From the IMG/VR virus record IMGVR_UViG_3300048922_000352, positions 1 through 31,912 of that record: 31,912 nucleotides of DNA; one strand, given 5' to 3'. Positions 7,008 to 14,490 of the stretch are shown in pieces; positions within the stretch are counted from its first letter, which is position 1, and each line of letters opens with the position of its first letter. Source of the stretch: a virus. The position numbers and the translations under genes were made by a program. The notes under the pieces are model-generated. The model worked only from the letters and a program-made list of their open reading frames with translations. It ran no database searches and was not told the DNA's origin.

Positions 7008-7009
7008 CG

Positions 7010-7282
7010 ATGGTGCCCATGGAACGTGAGATCAAACTCCACATCCGCGCGCTCGCCGAGGCGTATGCCCGGATGAACAGTCTCAGCCTGACGGCGGTGA
7101 TGAAGGCCTCAACGGGCGACGGTTCTCTGCTCACCAATCTCGACCAGGGCAGGTCGATCACGTTCCGTCGCGCGGACGAAATCCGCCAGTGGTTTTCGGA
7201 TCGCTGGCCGGCGGGCGAACCGTGGCCGGAGGGGCCGTCGCCGCGTCCGGAGCCGCGCGAAGTAAGCGAGGCGGCAGAATGA
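7010..7282 (+). CDS. Small Cro-position regulator candidate (90 aa)
   Basis: First gene of the rightward operon and divergent from the repressor, the position of Cro in lambdoid phages. The protein is helical at the N-terminus (IKLHIRALAEAYARMNSLS), followed by a TAVMKASTGDGSLLTNLDQG segment and RRADEIRQWFSDRWP. This pattern recurs in small Rhizobiales phage and plasmid proteins I associate with HTH regulators, although a canonical HTH is not certain. No Shine-Dalgarno is visible. The ATG at 7010 follows an operator directly, so translation may be leaderless; an in-frame ATG at 7019 is the alternative start. The C-terminus ends EAAE, overlapping the next start. Confidence 0.6.
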   Translation: MVPMEREIKLHIRALAEAYARMNSLSLTAVMKASTGDGSLLTNLDQGRSITFRRADEIRQWFSDRWPAGEPWPEGPSPRPEPREVSEAAE

Positions 7283-7497
7283 AGCGACCCTCGTCAATAC
7301 AGATCGCGGCCAATTCGCAGGCGCTCGCCACGCTGCGTGTCGCGCAAGACCGCGGCACCGATATCGACGTCGCCGGCGGCCTCCTGGATGCAGTCATGAC
7401 GCATCTCTCCATCACTTCGGGCCCCGGCGCCGCCGCCGAGGCCTTTGAGGATCGCGTGCGCACCTTGCGCGCCACCGAGACCACGCCCGTCGCGTAG
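7279..7497 (+). CDS. Unknown small early protein (72 aa)
   Basis: Starts at the ATG that overlaps the preceding stop (ATGA) with the upstream coding sequence GAGGCGG acting as ribosome site. The 72-residue product is mostly helical, with the segment QALATLRVAQDRGTDIDVAG followed by a short helix and a charged C-terminal helix (AAAEAFEDRVRTLRA). No family is recognised. The tight coupling and the same junction sequence found at two other gene borders support it as real. Confidence 0.6.
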   Translation: MKRPSSIQIAANSQALATLRVAQDRGTDIDVAGGLLDAVMTHLSITSGPGAAAEAFEDRVRTLRATETTPVA

Positions 7498-7599
7498 CCG
7501 GCGCGGGCAACAGCCCGGCGCTCCCCGACATCCGCGGCATTGACCGCTGTTCGCCACCGCGATGCCGGAGGTCGGCTTCGCACATCCAGAGGACTGGCT

Positions 7600-7986
7600 A
7601 TGGCCCAGAACATCACGAAGGCCGGCAATACCCTCGACAAGAAGATCGTCGATCAGTTCATCGCTGATTGGGAACGTGCCGAAGCCGAGATCCGCACGAT
7701 CAAGGCGGAGAACGCCAAGCGCTGCCGCGACGTCCAGGAGCGCCGCGACGGCATCCTGAAGGTCGTGAAGGGCGCCGGCATGACGGCGAAGGCCTTCAAG
7801 GCCACCGTCAAGATCCGCGCGAAAGAGCGCGAGATCGAGGCTATCGAGGCCGAGCTCGAGGATGACGACGCGGATTCCTTCGAGCAGATCCAAGCCGCCC
7901 TTGGTGTGCTAGCCGATACCCCGCTCGGTCAGGCTGCTTCAGCCGGCAAGGGCAAGGCGAAGCCCGAAGACGGCGCGGTGCACTGA
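7600..7986 (+). CDS. Coiled-coil protein with GapR/DUF2312-like layout
   Basis: A 128-residue, strongly charged helical protein. Residues 12-60 form a Glu/Lys/Arg coiled coil, followed by a GAGMTAKAFKATVKIRAKER segment, a further acidic helix, and a disordered Gly/Lys tail. The order of a coiled coil, an x-K-A-(L/F) turn and a basic helix resembles GapR (DUF2312), a nucleoid-associated protein of alphaproteobacteria that binds overtwisted DNA ahead of replication forks. This is a visual resemblance only. The ATG at 7600 has AGAGGA upstream and is preferred over an earlier in-frame ATG at 7540. It overlaps the DnaA-like gene by one base, consistent with a replication role. Confidence 0.6.
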   Translation: MAQNITKAGNTLDKKIVDQFIADWERAEAEIRTIKAENAKRCRDVQERRDGILKVVKGAGMTAKAFKATVKIRAKEREIEAIEAELEDDDADSFEQIQAALGVLADTPLGQAASAGKGKAKPEDGAVH

Positions 7987-8354
7987 TGCTGGCGCCCAGT
8001 CCTCGTGCTTGCCCGTGCTGTGGCGGCGAGCTGCCGCCGATCGCCGTCGTACTCGGTCGCGGTGGGCAGCCCCGGCTTGCTTCCATCGTTTCCGCGGCGG
8101 CGCGCATGTATCGCGTGCCCCCCGATCTGCTGGTGCGCAGCAAGACGGCGGAGCCGCTGTATGTGCGCCACATCGCGATGTTCGTTGCCTGGCGTCACTT
8201 CGGTCACAGCCTTGGTGGCATCGGGCGGGGCTTCAGCCGTGATCGCACGACCGTAAGGCATGCCGTCCGCAAGATCGAAGCCGCGCTAGCCGAGGATCCT
8301 GCGATCCGCCGCGACGTTACGTTGCTGGAATCCTACCTGCGGAGCGCGTCATGA
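7986..8354 (+). CDS. DnaA domain IV (DNA-binding) protein
   Basis: A 122-residue protein whose C-terminal two thirds matches the DnaA C-terminal DNA-binding domain. It has an initial helix (about 33-45), a basic R-x-I-A-M-F-V-A-W helix (61-70), and SLGGIGRGFSRDRTTVRHAV (75-94), the DnaA signature with Asp86-Arg-Thr-Thr-Val at the base-contacting site. No AAA+ domain is present, so it cannot be a full initiator. It could mark or block DnaA boxes, or recruit or antagonise host DnaA. The N-terminus has a CPCCGGEL motif (9-16) that may bind a metal. It is coupled to its neighbours by one- and four-base overlaps and is immediately followed by a GcrA homolog. Confidence 0.85.
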   Translation: MLAPSPRACPCCGGELPPIAVVLGRGGQPRLASIVSAAARMYRVPPDLLVRSKTAEPLYVRHIAMFVAWRHFGHSLGGIGRGFSRDRTTVRHAVRKIEAALAEDPAIRRDVTLLESYLRSAS

Positions 8355-8842
8355 CGACGTGGTCTCAACAGGAAGACAAGCGCCTCATCGAGCTGCTCGC
8401 GGAGGGATGGTCGCACCAGGAGATCGCGGTCGCCATGGCCGGCGAAGGCTTCCCGGTGCGCACGCGGAATGCCGTGATCGGCCGTGCTGATCGCATCGGA
8501 CACAAAAGCCAGTTCAGCGCGAAGCAGCGGGAAAAGAAACCCGCCGCTGTCAGCTCGCCGGTGAAACGGCAGCGGGCAGTGAAGCGCGCCGCAGCGCGGC
8601 CCGAGCCGGTTGTCGCGGAGCCTCCTCCTGCCCCGGTGGTGGAAGCCCCACCGCCGCCGCCGGCGCCCGTGCACATCTTCGAGGCGAAGGGGGATGAATG
8701 TCGATTCCCACTCTGGCCACACTGGCAGCGGGTCCCGCCCAGCGAGCTGATGGTCTGCGGCGCCAAGACGGCGCCGGGCGACACATACTGCGCCGCCTGC
8801 AAGCTCATCGCCTATCAGCCGGCGGGAGCGCGAGCGGCATGA
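8351..8842 (+). CDS. GcrA-family cell-cycle regulator
   Basis: A 163-residue member of the GcrA family, transcription cofactors restricted mainly to alphaproteobacteria that bind sigma-70 polymerase and act at GANTC-methylated promoters. The N-terminal HTH (about 3-50) shows the family pattern W-x-x-x-E-x-x-x-L-x-x-L-L-x-E-G, then RTRNAVIGRADRIGHKS. A Pro/Ala-rich linker (about 64-110) leads to the C-terminal polymerase-binding part: CRFPLW near 116-121, then CGAKTAPGDTYCAACKLIAY, matching the Cys-rich C-terminal motif. It would redirect host transcription, possibly with the methyltransferases encoded downstream. It starts on an ATGA overlap. Confidence 0.9.
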   Translation: MTTWSQQEDKRLIELLAEGWSHQEIAVAMAGEGFPVRTRNAVIGRADRIGHKSQFSAKQREKKPAAVSSPVKRQRAVKRAAARPEPVVAEPPPAPVVEAPPPPPAPVHIFEAKGDECRFPLWPHWQRVPPSELMVCGAKTAPGDTYCAACKLIAYQPAGARAA

Positions 8843-11442
8843 ACGCGCTTCCTGATTATCGCCAGTTCCTCGAGAGCAAGATCCGCGTCGCTCCGGCGAC
8901 AGGCGTGTCGATCCCGCTCGAGGATATTAATCCGGTCCTGAAGCCGTTCACCCGGGCGATCGTGCAGTGGGCGGTGCGCGGCGGCTGCCGGGCGATCTTC
9001 GCCAAGTTCGGCCTGCACAAGACGTGCACGCAGATCGAGCTGTGTCGCGTGCTGAAGGCGAAGGTCGGCGGCTACGCGCTGATCGTGCTGCCCTACGGCG
9101 TCCGGCAGGAGTTCTTCCGTGACGCCCGCGAGCGCTTCGCCGGGCAGTTCGGCGTCACGCTGAAGTTCATCCAGCGGCCGGAGGAGATGGACGGCGAGGA
9201 GCCGATCTACCTCACCAATTACGAGACCATCCGCGACGGCAAGCTCGACCCGAGCCTCTTCACCATCGCCTGCCTGGACGAGGCGTCGATCCTCCGGAGC
9301 TTCGGCTCGAAGACCTTCCAGACCTTCTTGCCGATGTTCGACCAGGTGAAGTTCAAGTTCGTCGCCACCGCGACGCCTTCCCCGAACCGCTACAAGGAAC
9401 TGATCCACTACGCCGGCTTCCTCGGTGTCATGGATACCGGCCAGGCGCTGACTCGCTTCTTCATGCGCAACAGCGAGAAGGCCGGCGACCTCACGCTCTA
9501 CCCGCACAAGGAACATGAGTTCTGGTTGTGGGTGTCGAGCTGGGCGATCTTCCTGCAGCGCCCCTCCGACCTCGGCTTCTCCGACGAAGGCTATGACCTT
9601 CCGCCGCTGACGGTGCGCTGGCACGAGGTGCCGGTGCGGCTCGCCGGCGGTGCTGATCGCGACGGTCAGTTCTCGTTGATCCGGCCGGAGGCGAACGGGC
9701 TGGCGGAGGAAGCGCGCGAGCGGCGCGCCGCGCTGCCGGCGTGCATCAGCAAGCTCACAGAGATCATCTGGCAGGATCCTGCCGCACATCGGATCATCTG
9801 GCACGACCTCGAAGACGAGCGCCGCGCCATCGAGAAGGCGATCCCCACGGTGGAATCGGTCTTCGGCGCGATGGACCTCGAAGACCGCGAGCAGCGCGTC
9901 ATCGACTTCTCGGACGGCAAGTTCCGATACCTCGCGGCGAAGCCGATCCTCGCCGGCTCCGGCTGCAACTTCCAGCGCCACTGCCACAAGGCCGCGTTCG
10001 TCGGCGTCGGGCACAAGTTCAACGACTTCATCCAGGCGATCCATCGCATCCAGAGGTTCGGTCAGCCGCACCCGGTCGAGATCGACATCATCTATCCCGA
10101 GACCATGCGGGCGGCGCGCCGCGACCTCGAGGCAAAATGGGCGCGCCACGAGGAGATGGCAGACCGCATGAGCGATATCATCCGGCGTTACGGTCTCAGC
10201 CAGGCCGGAATGGCCGAGGTGCTGAACCGCTCGATCGGCGTCGACCGGATCGAGGCCAGCGGTGCCCGCTGGCAGGTTGCGAACAATGATTGCGTCGAGG
10301 AATGCCGGCGCATGGACGCCGACAGCGTCGACCTCATCGTCTCGTCGATCCCCTTCTCGAACCACTACGAATACACGCCGAGCTACAACGACTTCGGCCA
10401 CACCGACGATGACGCCGCCTTCTTCCGGCAGATGGACTTCCTGACGCCGGAACTGATGCGGATCCTGAAGCCCGGCCGCGTCGCCTGCATCCACGTGAAA
10501 GACCGGATCCTGTTCGGCTCGGCCACGGGCTTGGGCACGCCGACCGTCAATCCCTTCCACGCGAAGACGCTGTTCCACTTCATGCAGCACGGCTTCGCCT
10601 ACATGGGCATGGTGACGATCGACACCGACGTCGTGCGGGAGAACAACCAGACCTATCGGCTCGGCTGGACGGAGAATTCGAAGGACAGCAGCAAGATGGG
10701 CGTCGGCTCGCCTGAATATCTGCTGCTGTTCCGCAAGCTGCCGACGGACCGCAGCCGCGCCTATGCCGACCAGCGCGTCACGAAGACCATGCCGATGGTC
10801 GAGAACGCCGACGGCACCGTCGTGCCGTTCCATGACAAGGGCAAGCCGATCCCCGGCACCGGCTACAGCCGGGCCCGCTGGCAGACCGATGCCCATGCTC
10901 GCTGGCGCTCCAGCGGCGACCGGCTGCTCACCGCCGACGAACTGGCGCAGCTCTCGCCCGACGTCATCGGACAGGTCTTCAAGGGCTTCTCCATGGAGAC
11001 GGTCTACGATTACGAGACGCACGTGCGGATCGGCGAGGAGCTCGATTACCGCGGCGTGCTGCCGGCGACCTTCATGGCGCTCTGGCCCGCCAGTCCACGG
11101 CCGGATGTCTGGCACGACGTCAACCGCATGCGGACGCTCAACACGGCGCAGGCCTCGGCCGGCCGCGAACTGCACGTCTGTCCGCTGCAATTCGACATCG
11201 TCGATCGCTGCATCCACCGCTTCAGCAATGAGGGCGATCTCGTCTTCGACCCATTCGGCGGACTTTTCACCGTGCCGATCCGCGCCCTCAAGCTCGGCCG
11301 CCGCGGCCGGGCCGTGGAACTGCACAACGGATATTTCCTCGACGGCGTGAAGTACCTGGAGGCGCAGGAGCGGGATCAAGCGATCCCGAGCTTCTTCGAC
11401 TTCCTTGAGGCCGATGCCGCCCAGCCGGAGGCGGCAGAATGA
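8839..11442 (+). CDS. SF2 helicase fused to beta-class DNA methyltransferase
   Basis: An 867-residue two-part protein. Residues 40-440 form a superfamily 2/SNF2-type helicase. The motif I region FAKFGLHKT (55-62) keeps the Lys-Thr but has His where the P-loop Gly should be. Motif II is DEAS (147-150), motif III TATP (177-180) and motif VI AIHRIQRFGQ (400-409). From about 475 to the end is a DNA methyltransferase: catalytic-type motif SSIPFS (502-507, in place of (D/N/S)PP(Y/F/W)), then LKPGRVACIHVKD, a long target-recognition stretch, and finally the SAM-binding LVFDPFGGLFTVPIRAL (801-817). This order is that of beta-class N6-adenine or N4-cytosine enzymes, the class of CcrM. No nuclease domain is seen, so it is not a full restriction enzyme. 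The start overlaps the GcrA stop. Confidence 0.85.
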   Translation: MNALPDYRQFLESKIRVAPATGVSIPLEDINPVLKPFTRAIVQWAVRGGCRAIFAKFGLHKTCTQIELCRVLKAKVGGYALIVLPYGVRQEFFRDARERFAGQFGVTLKFIQRPEEMDGEEPIYLTNYETIRDGKLDPSLFTIACLDEASILRSFGSKTFQTFLPMFDQVKFKFVATATPSPNRYKELIHYAGFLGVMDTGQALTRFFMRNSEKAGDLTLYPHKEHEFWLWVSSWAIFLQRPSDLGFSDEGYDLPPLTVRWHEVPVRLAGGADRDGQFSLIRPEANGLAEEARERRAALPACISKLTEIIWQDPAAHRIIWHDLEDERRAIEKAIPTVESVFGAMDLEDREQRVIDFSDGKFRYLAAKPILAGSGCNFQRHCHKAAFVGVGHKFNDFIQAIHRIQRFGQPHPVEIDIIYPETMRAARRDLEAKWARHEEMADRMSDIIRRYGLSQAGMAEVLNRSIGVDRIEASGARWQVANNDCVEECRRMDADSVDLIVSSIPFSNHYEYTPSYNDFGHTDDDAAFFRQMDFLTPELMRILKPGRVACIHVKDRILFGSATGLGTPTVNPFHAKTLFHFMQHGFAYMGMVTIDTDVVRENNQTYRLGWTENSKDSSKMGVGSPEYLLLFRKLPTDRSRAYADQRVTKTMPMVENADGTVVPFHDKGKPIPGTGYSRARWQTDAHARWRSSGDRLLTADELAQLSPDVIGQVFKGFSMETVYDYETHVRIGEELDYRGVLPATFMALWPASPRPDVWHDVNRMRTLNTAQASAGRELHVCPLQFDIVDRCIHRFSNEGDLVFDPFGGLFTVPIRALKLGRRGRAVELHNGYFLDGVKYLEAQERDQAIPSFFDFLEADAAQPEAAE

Positions 11443-11447
11443 CCTCT

Positions 11448-12098
11448 CTAGACCTTCGTTTCACCGATCAAACGCTTAAGCTCTCGTATGCGAGCGCCAA
11501 GTTCATTGCCATATATGGCCGCCTTGTTGGCAGCATCGTTCATTTCGGCAAGATGCGCATGGAAATCTCGGCGGTGGAACACAATAATATGTTCCATTGG
11601 CGCGCCACCCCTCTGGTCTTGCACTGCCTTGTCAAGATCAACAATATCCGCCCATGTGCGCATAAACATGACTTTCATCTTATTCTTTATATCAAATGGA
11701 GCATCAGGAAAAAGGCTGGAAATTATAGTTGCCGGGTAGATATCTTTCCCCGTAATAGCGGTATACGGCTTCATTATATTACCAAGCTTCTCCTTAACGT
11801 CGTCATCGTTCTGAAAGTAAATAAGGTTATCAACCCAGTAACGATACTCTACACCTGCAGACGCTGCGACATTCCACTCTTTTTTCGCCTCGAACAATTC
11901 GAGTTGATAAGACTGACGCATCACCGAGTTGAAAGCGAGATATCCGGCAAAGATCGTAGCTCCCGCGCCAATCAAAGGCGCCCCGATTTGACCGGCTACT
12001 TCGAGCCATCCCAGCGGCGCAAACCGCACAAGTATCCCGCCCACCGCGCCAGCGAGGAGCGCGGCAAGAACCAAAAGAATGATGTTTCTATAGCTCAT
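11448..12098 (-). CDS. Membrane-anchored cargo protein, reversed in the operon
   Basis: A 216-residue protein with two N-terminal hydrophobic segments (about 5-25 and 35-57) followed by a cytoplasmic-type soluble domain rich in charged and aromatic residues (EYRYWVDNLIYFQNDDDVKE onward) and a helical C-terminus. It is clearly lower in GC than its neighbours and is the only gene transcribed against the early operon, which marks it as a later insertion (moron). No domain is recognised. Lysogeny-expressed single-gene cargo of this topology is often involved in superinfection exclusion or anti-phage defence, but nothing proves that here. A plus-strand frame covers the same bases; I prefer this one because of its hydrophobicity pattern. 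Confidence 0.7.
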   Translation of the reverse strand: MSYRNIILLVLAALLAGAVGGILVRFAPLGWLEVAGQIGAPLIGAGATIFAGYLAFNSVMRQSYQLELFEAKKEWNVAASAGVEYRYWVDNLIYFQNDDDVKEKLGNIMKPYTAITGKDIYPATIISSLFPDAPFDIKNKMKVMFMRTWADIVDLDKAVQDQRGGAPMEHIIVFHRRDFHAHLAEMNDAANKAAIYGNELGARIRELKRLIGETKV

Positions 12099-12145
12099 TC
12101 TTCGACGCTGCCCGTTCGCTCTTCGGTTGTCGAGAGGGCGGTAGC

Positions 12146-14224
12146 ATGAGCGAAGTCGAGATCCGTCATTTCCACATCTGCTGCGGCCTCGGCGGCGGCG
12201 CCAAGGGCTTCAACAAGGGGCAGGCGCGCGTCGGCACCATGAAGGCGAAGTTCGTCTGCATCGGCGGCGTCGACAGCGATGCAGCGGCGATCCGCGACTT
12301 CACCCGCGCCGCCGGCGTCGCCGGCACGGTGCTCGACCTGTTCGATCGGCGCCAGTATGCCGCCTTCCATGGGCATGAACCGCCCGCCAATTGGCGCGAG
12401 GCGACGCCGGCCGATTATCACCGTGCTGCTGGTGGAAAGCGGCCGCACATCATATTCGCGTCGTTCCCCTGCAAAGGGTTCTCCGGTCTGCTCTCGGAGA
12501 CGATGAGCAAGACCACGAAGTACCAGGCATTGAACAGCCTGAGCTTCCGGGGGCTGTGGCTGGCGCTGGAGGCCTGGAAAGACGATCCCGCCGAGTTCAT
12601 CATCTTCGAGAATGTGCCGCGCATCGCGACGCGCGGCCGCCACTTCGTCGATCAGCTCGTCGCGCTGCTTCGCAGTTATGGTTATGTCGTCGCCGAGACA
12701 ACGCACGACTGCGGCGTGATCGGTGGACTTGGCCAGAGCCGCAAGCGCTTCTTGATGGTGGCGCGGCACGCCGAGAAGGTGCCGCCCTTCCTCTACGAGC
12801 CGCCGAAGCGCCGGCTGCGCGGTGTCGGCGAGATCCTCGACAAGCTGCCGCTACCAGGCGATGAGCGCGGCGGCCCCATGCATCGCGTGCCTTCGCTGCA
12901 GTGGAAGACGTGGGTGCGCCTGGCATTCGTCGAGGCCGGTTCGGACTGGCGTTCCTTGAACCGGCTGAACATCTCCGACGGCGTTCTCGCCGATTATGGG
13001 ATCGAGCCGGACAGGACTTGGCAAGCTGGCGTTCTCGGCGTGCAACGTTGGGGAGAGCCGAGCGGCGTCGTGGCCGCGCGCAGTGGCCCGACGAACGGAG
13101 CTTTCGCCGTCGCCGATCCGCGGGCGCCCGACGGCGCGCTCCAGTACGGCAACTATGGTGTCCGCGGCTGGGAGGATTCCACCGGCGCCGTGATCAATGT
13201 GAAGTCGCCGGGACAGGGCGGCTTCGCGGTTTCTGATCCGCGCATGGAAGGCCCGCCGCGCTTCAATAACGTCTTCCGTATCGTGCCATGGGGCGGCACG
13301 TCGCCGGCCGTGGCAGGTCCTGGTGGACCGGCCGGCGGGCTTGCTGTGGCTGATCCTCGTCCGTCGGCGCGGGAGGATTACAAGCAGACGAAATACCGGA
13401 TCACCTCGTTCGGTGAGGCCGCGGGCACTGTCATCGCTGCATCGACGACAGGGAACGGTGCGTTCGCGGTCGCGGATCCTCGCCCCGGCTTCGGGCCGGC
13501 AACGCACCACAACATCATGCAGGTCCACGATTGGGAGGACCCGGCCAAGACGGTGACCGGCGGCACCCATCCAAGCGGCGGCGCGCTCTGTGTCGCCGAC
13601 CCGCGCGTTGCGCGCCGCAATGGCGCACTCGGGACGGCAGATTGGTCCAAGTCGGCCGGGGTCGTGGCCGGCGAAAGCCTGCCGTCAAACGGAGCCTTCG
13701 CAGTGGCCGATCCACGGCCGCGCGCGCTGAGCGACGAAGGCCGCAAGGATTATCTGAGCGGCGGGCACTACGGCGTCGTCGGCTGGGAAGACACCAGCGG
13801 CGCGGTGCCCGCCTTCGCCAAGAACAACAACGGCCATTGGTCCGTCGCCGACCCGCGCGAGGCGGATCCGGCAATCGAGCCGCTGCTGTCCCTGCCAGAC
13901 GCCAGCAGCAACCTCGTCGCCATTATCCGCGCGCTCGACGGCACCTGGCATCGGCCATTCACGACGCTTGAGCTCGCCGCGCTGCAAAGCCTCGTCGATC
14001 CGGAGACGCTCTTCACACTTGAGGGCAAGTCCGATTCCGCGTGGCGCGAGCGCATCGGAAATGCCGTGCCACCCGATAGCGCCGCCGCGATCGCCTCGGT
14101 GATGGGCCGCACGCTACTGCTCGCCTGGGCGGGCGAGAGCTTCATGTTATCCGCCGATCCCATTTGGGTGCAGCCGCTCACCGTGGCGCTCTCGGTCGAC
14201 CTGCCGATCGAGGTGCTGTCATGA
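12146..14224 (+). CDS. C5 cytosine DNA methyltransferase with repeat-expanded variable region
   Basis: A 692-residue C5 methyltransferase. Motif I is FHICCGLGGGAKGF (9-22); motif IV is FPCKGFSG with catalytic Cys109; motif VI is ENV (155-157); motif VIII is GLGQSRKRF (194-202); motif IX region RPFTTLELAALQSL (603-616); motif X is RIGNAVPP (636-643). Between VIII and IX, where the target-recognition domain lies, there are seven copies of a roughly 40-residue unit, making the protein almost twice the usual length. It would methylate cytosines in phage DNA for restriction avoidance or regulation. No restriction nuclease partner is present. A GAGAGGG site precedes the ATG. Confidence 0.9.
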   Translation: MSEVEIRHFHICCGLGGGAKGFNKGQARVGTMKAKFVCIGGVDSDAAAIRDFTRAAGVAGTVLDLFDRRQYAAFHGHEPPANWREATPADYHRAAGGKRPHIIFASFPCKGFSGLLSETMSKTTKYQALNSLSFRGLWLALEAWKDDPAEFIIFENVPRIATRGRHFVDQLVALLRSYGYVVAETTHDCGVIGGLGQSRKRFLMVARHAEKVPPFLYEPPKRRLRGVGEILDKLPLPGDERGGPMHRVPSLQWKTWVRLAFVEAGSDWRSLNRLNISDGVLADYGIEPDRTWQAGVLGVQRWGEPSGVVAARSGPTNGAFAVADPRAPDGALQYGNYGVRGWEDSTGAVINVKSPGQGGFAVSDPRMEGPPRFNNVFRIVPWGGTSPAVAGPGGPAGGLAVADPRPSAREDYKQTKYRITSFGEAAGTVIAASTTGNGAFAVADPRPGFGPATHHNIMQVHDWEDPAKTVTGGTHPSGGALCVADPRVARRNGALGTADWSKSAGVVAGESLPSNGAFAVADPRPRALSDEGRKDYLSGGHYGVVGWEDTSGAVPAFAKNNNGHWSVADPREADPAIEPLLSLPDASSNLVAIIRALDGTWHRPFTTLELAALQSLVDPETLFTLEGKSDSAWRERIGNAVPPDSAAAIASVMGRTLLLAWAGESFMLSADPIWVQPLTVALSVDLPIEVLS
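13025..13858 (+). repeat. Seven tandem 40-residue coding repeats in the C5 methyltransferase
   Basis: Each unit contains W-x-x-x-x-(G/A)-x-V, a variable 8-10 residue stretch, then G-(A/G)-F-A-V-A-D-P-R. The aromatic residues fall at 302, 342, 382, 422 (Phe), 463, 500 and 547, and the closing Arg at 326, 366, 405, 446, 487, 524 and 571, so the period is 37-41 with one 47-residue unit. The units are diverged at the DNA level, so the array is not a recent slippage product. The W-x-x-x-x-G-x-V part resembles the segment found once before motif IX in ordinary C5 methyltransferases. Confidence 0.85.
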
Positions 14225-14490
14225 GCGAGGTTCGGTACGAATTCTTCGTCGAGATGAAGGTGTGCGGCCGGCCGGAGACGACGTGCCTCGGTCGCGTCAC
14301 CGCGAATTCCGCGATCGGCACCGCCGTCGGCATTGCCTTCGCCAGCATGAAGCCCAGTGAGAAGGAAGGCATGCACATCGGCCAGTGCGCGGCAGCGCTG
14401 CTGGCGATGGCCGGCGATGCCAGCAGCTACCCGGTCAAGAAGCGCATCGGCACCGCCGAGATGTCGCTCAACATCAGGAGGGCATCTTGA
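14221..14490 (+). CDS. Unknown early protein (89 aa)
   Basis: An 89-residue protein starting on an ATGA overlap with the methyltransferase stop. It begins MSEVRYEFFVEMKVCGRPET, predicted beta-rich, followed by a helical Ala/Gly-rich middle and a basic C-terminus (NIRRAS). No domain is recognised. Its stop overlaps the TTG start of the resolvase gene, so it is part of the early operon. Confidence 0.65.
   Translation: MSEVRYEFFVEMKVCGRPETTCLGRVTANSAIGTAVGIAFASMKPSEKEGMHIGQCAAALLAMAGDASSYPVKKRIGTAEMSLNIRRAS

Noticed and set aside
8815-11379. 854-codon minus-strand frame
   Set aside because: It is the antisense shadow of the helicase-methyltransferase gene, open because of high third-position GC. 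The product has no domains and there is no ribosome site.
11439-12149. Plus-strand 236-codon frame opposite the membrane protein gene
   Set aside because: It has perfect overlaps at both ends, but the translated product is basic and without a hydrophobic or domain pattern, while the minus-strand product has clear transmembrane helices. I regard it as an open antisense frame whose start is a relic of the earlier coupling.
13025-13858. CRISPR-like array suspected from regular spacing
   Set aside because: The regularity is at the protein level with diverged DNA, within an open methyltransferase frame; there are no identical DNA repeats.
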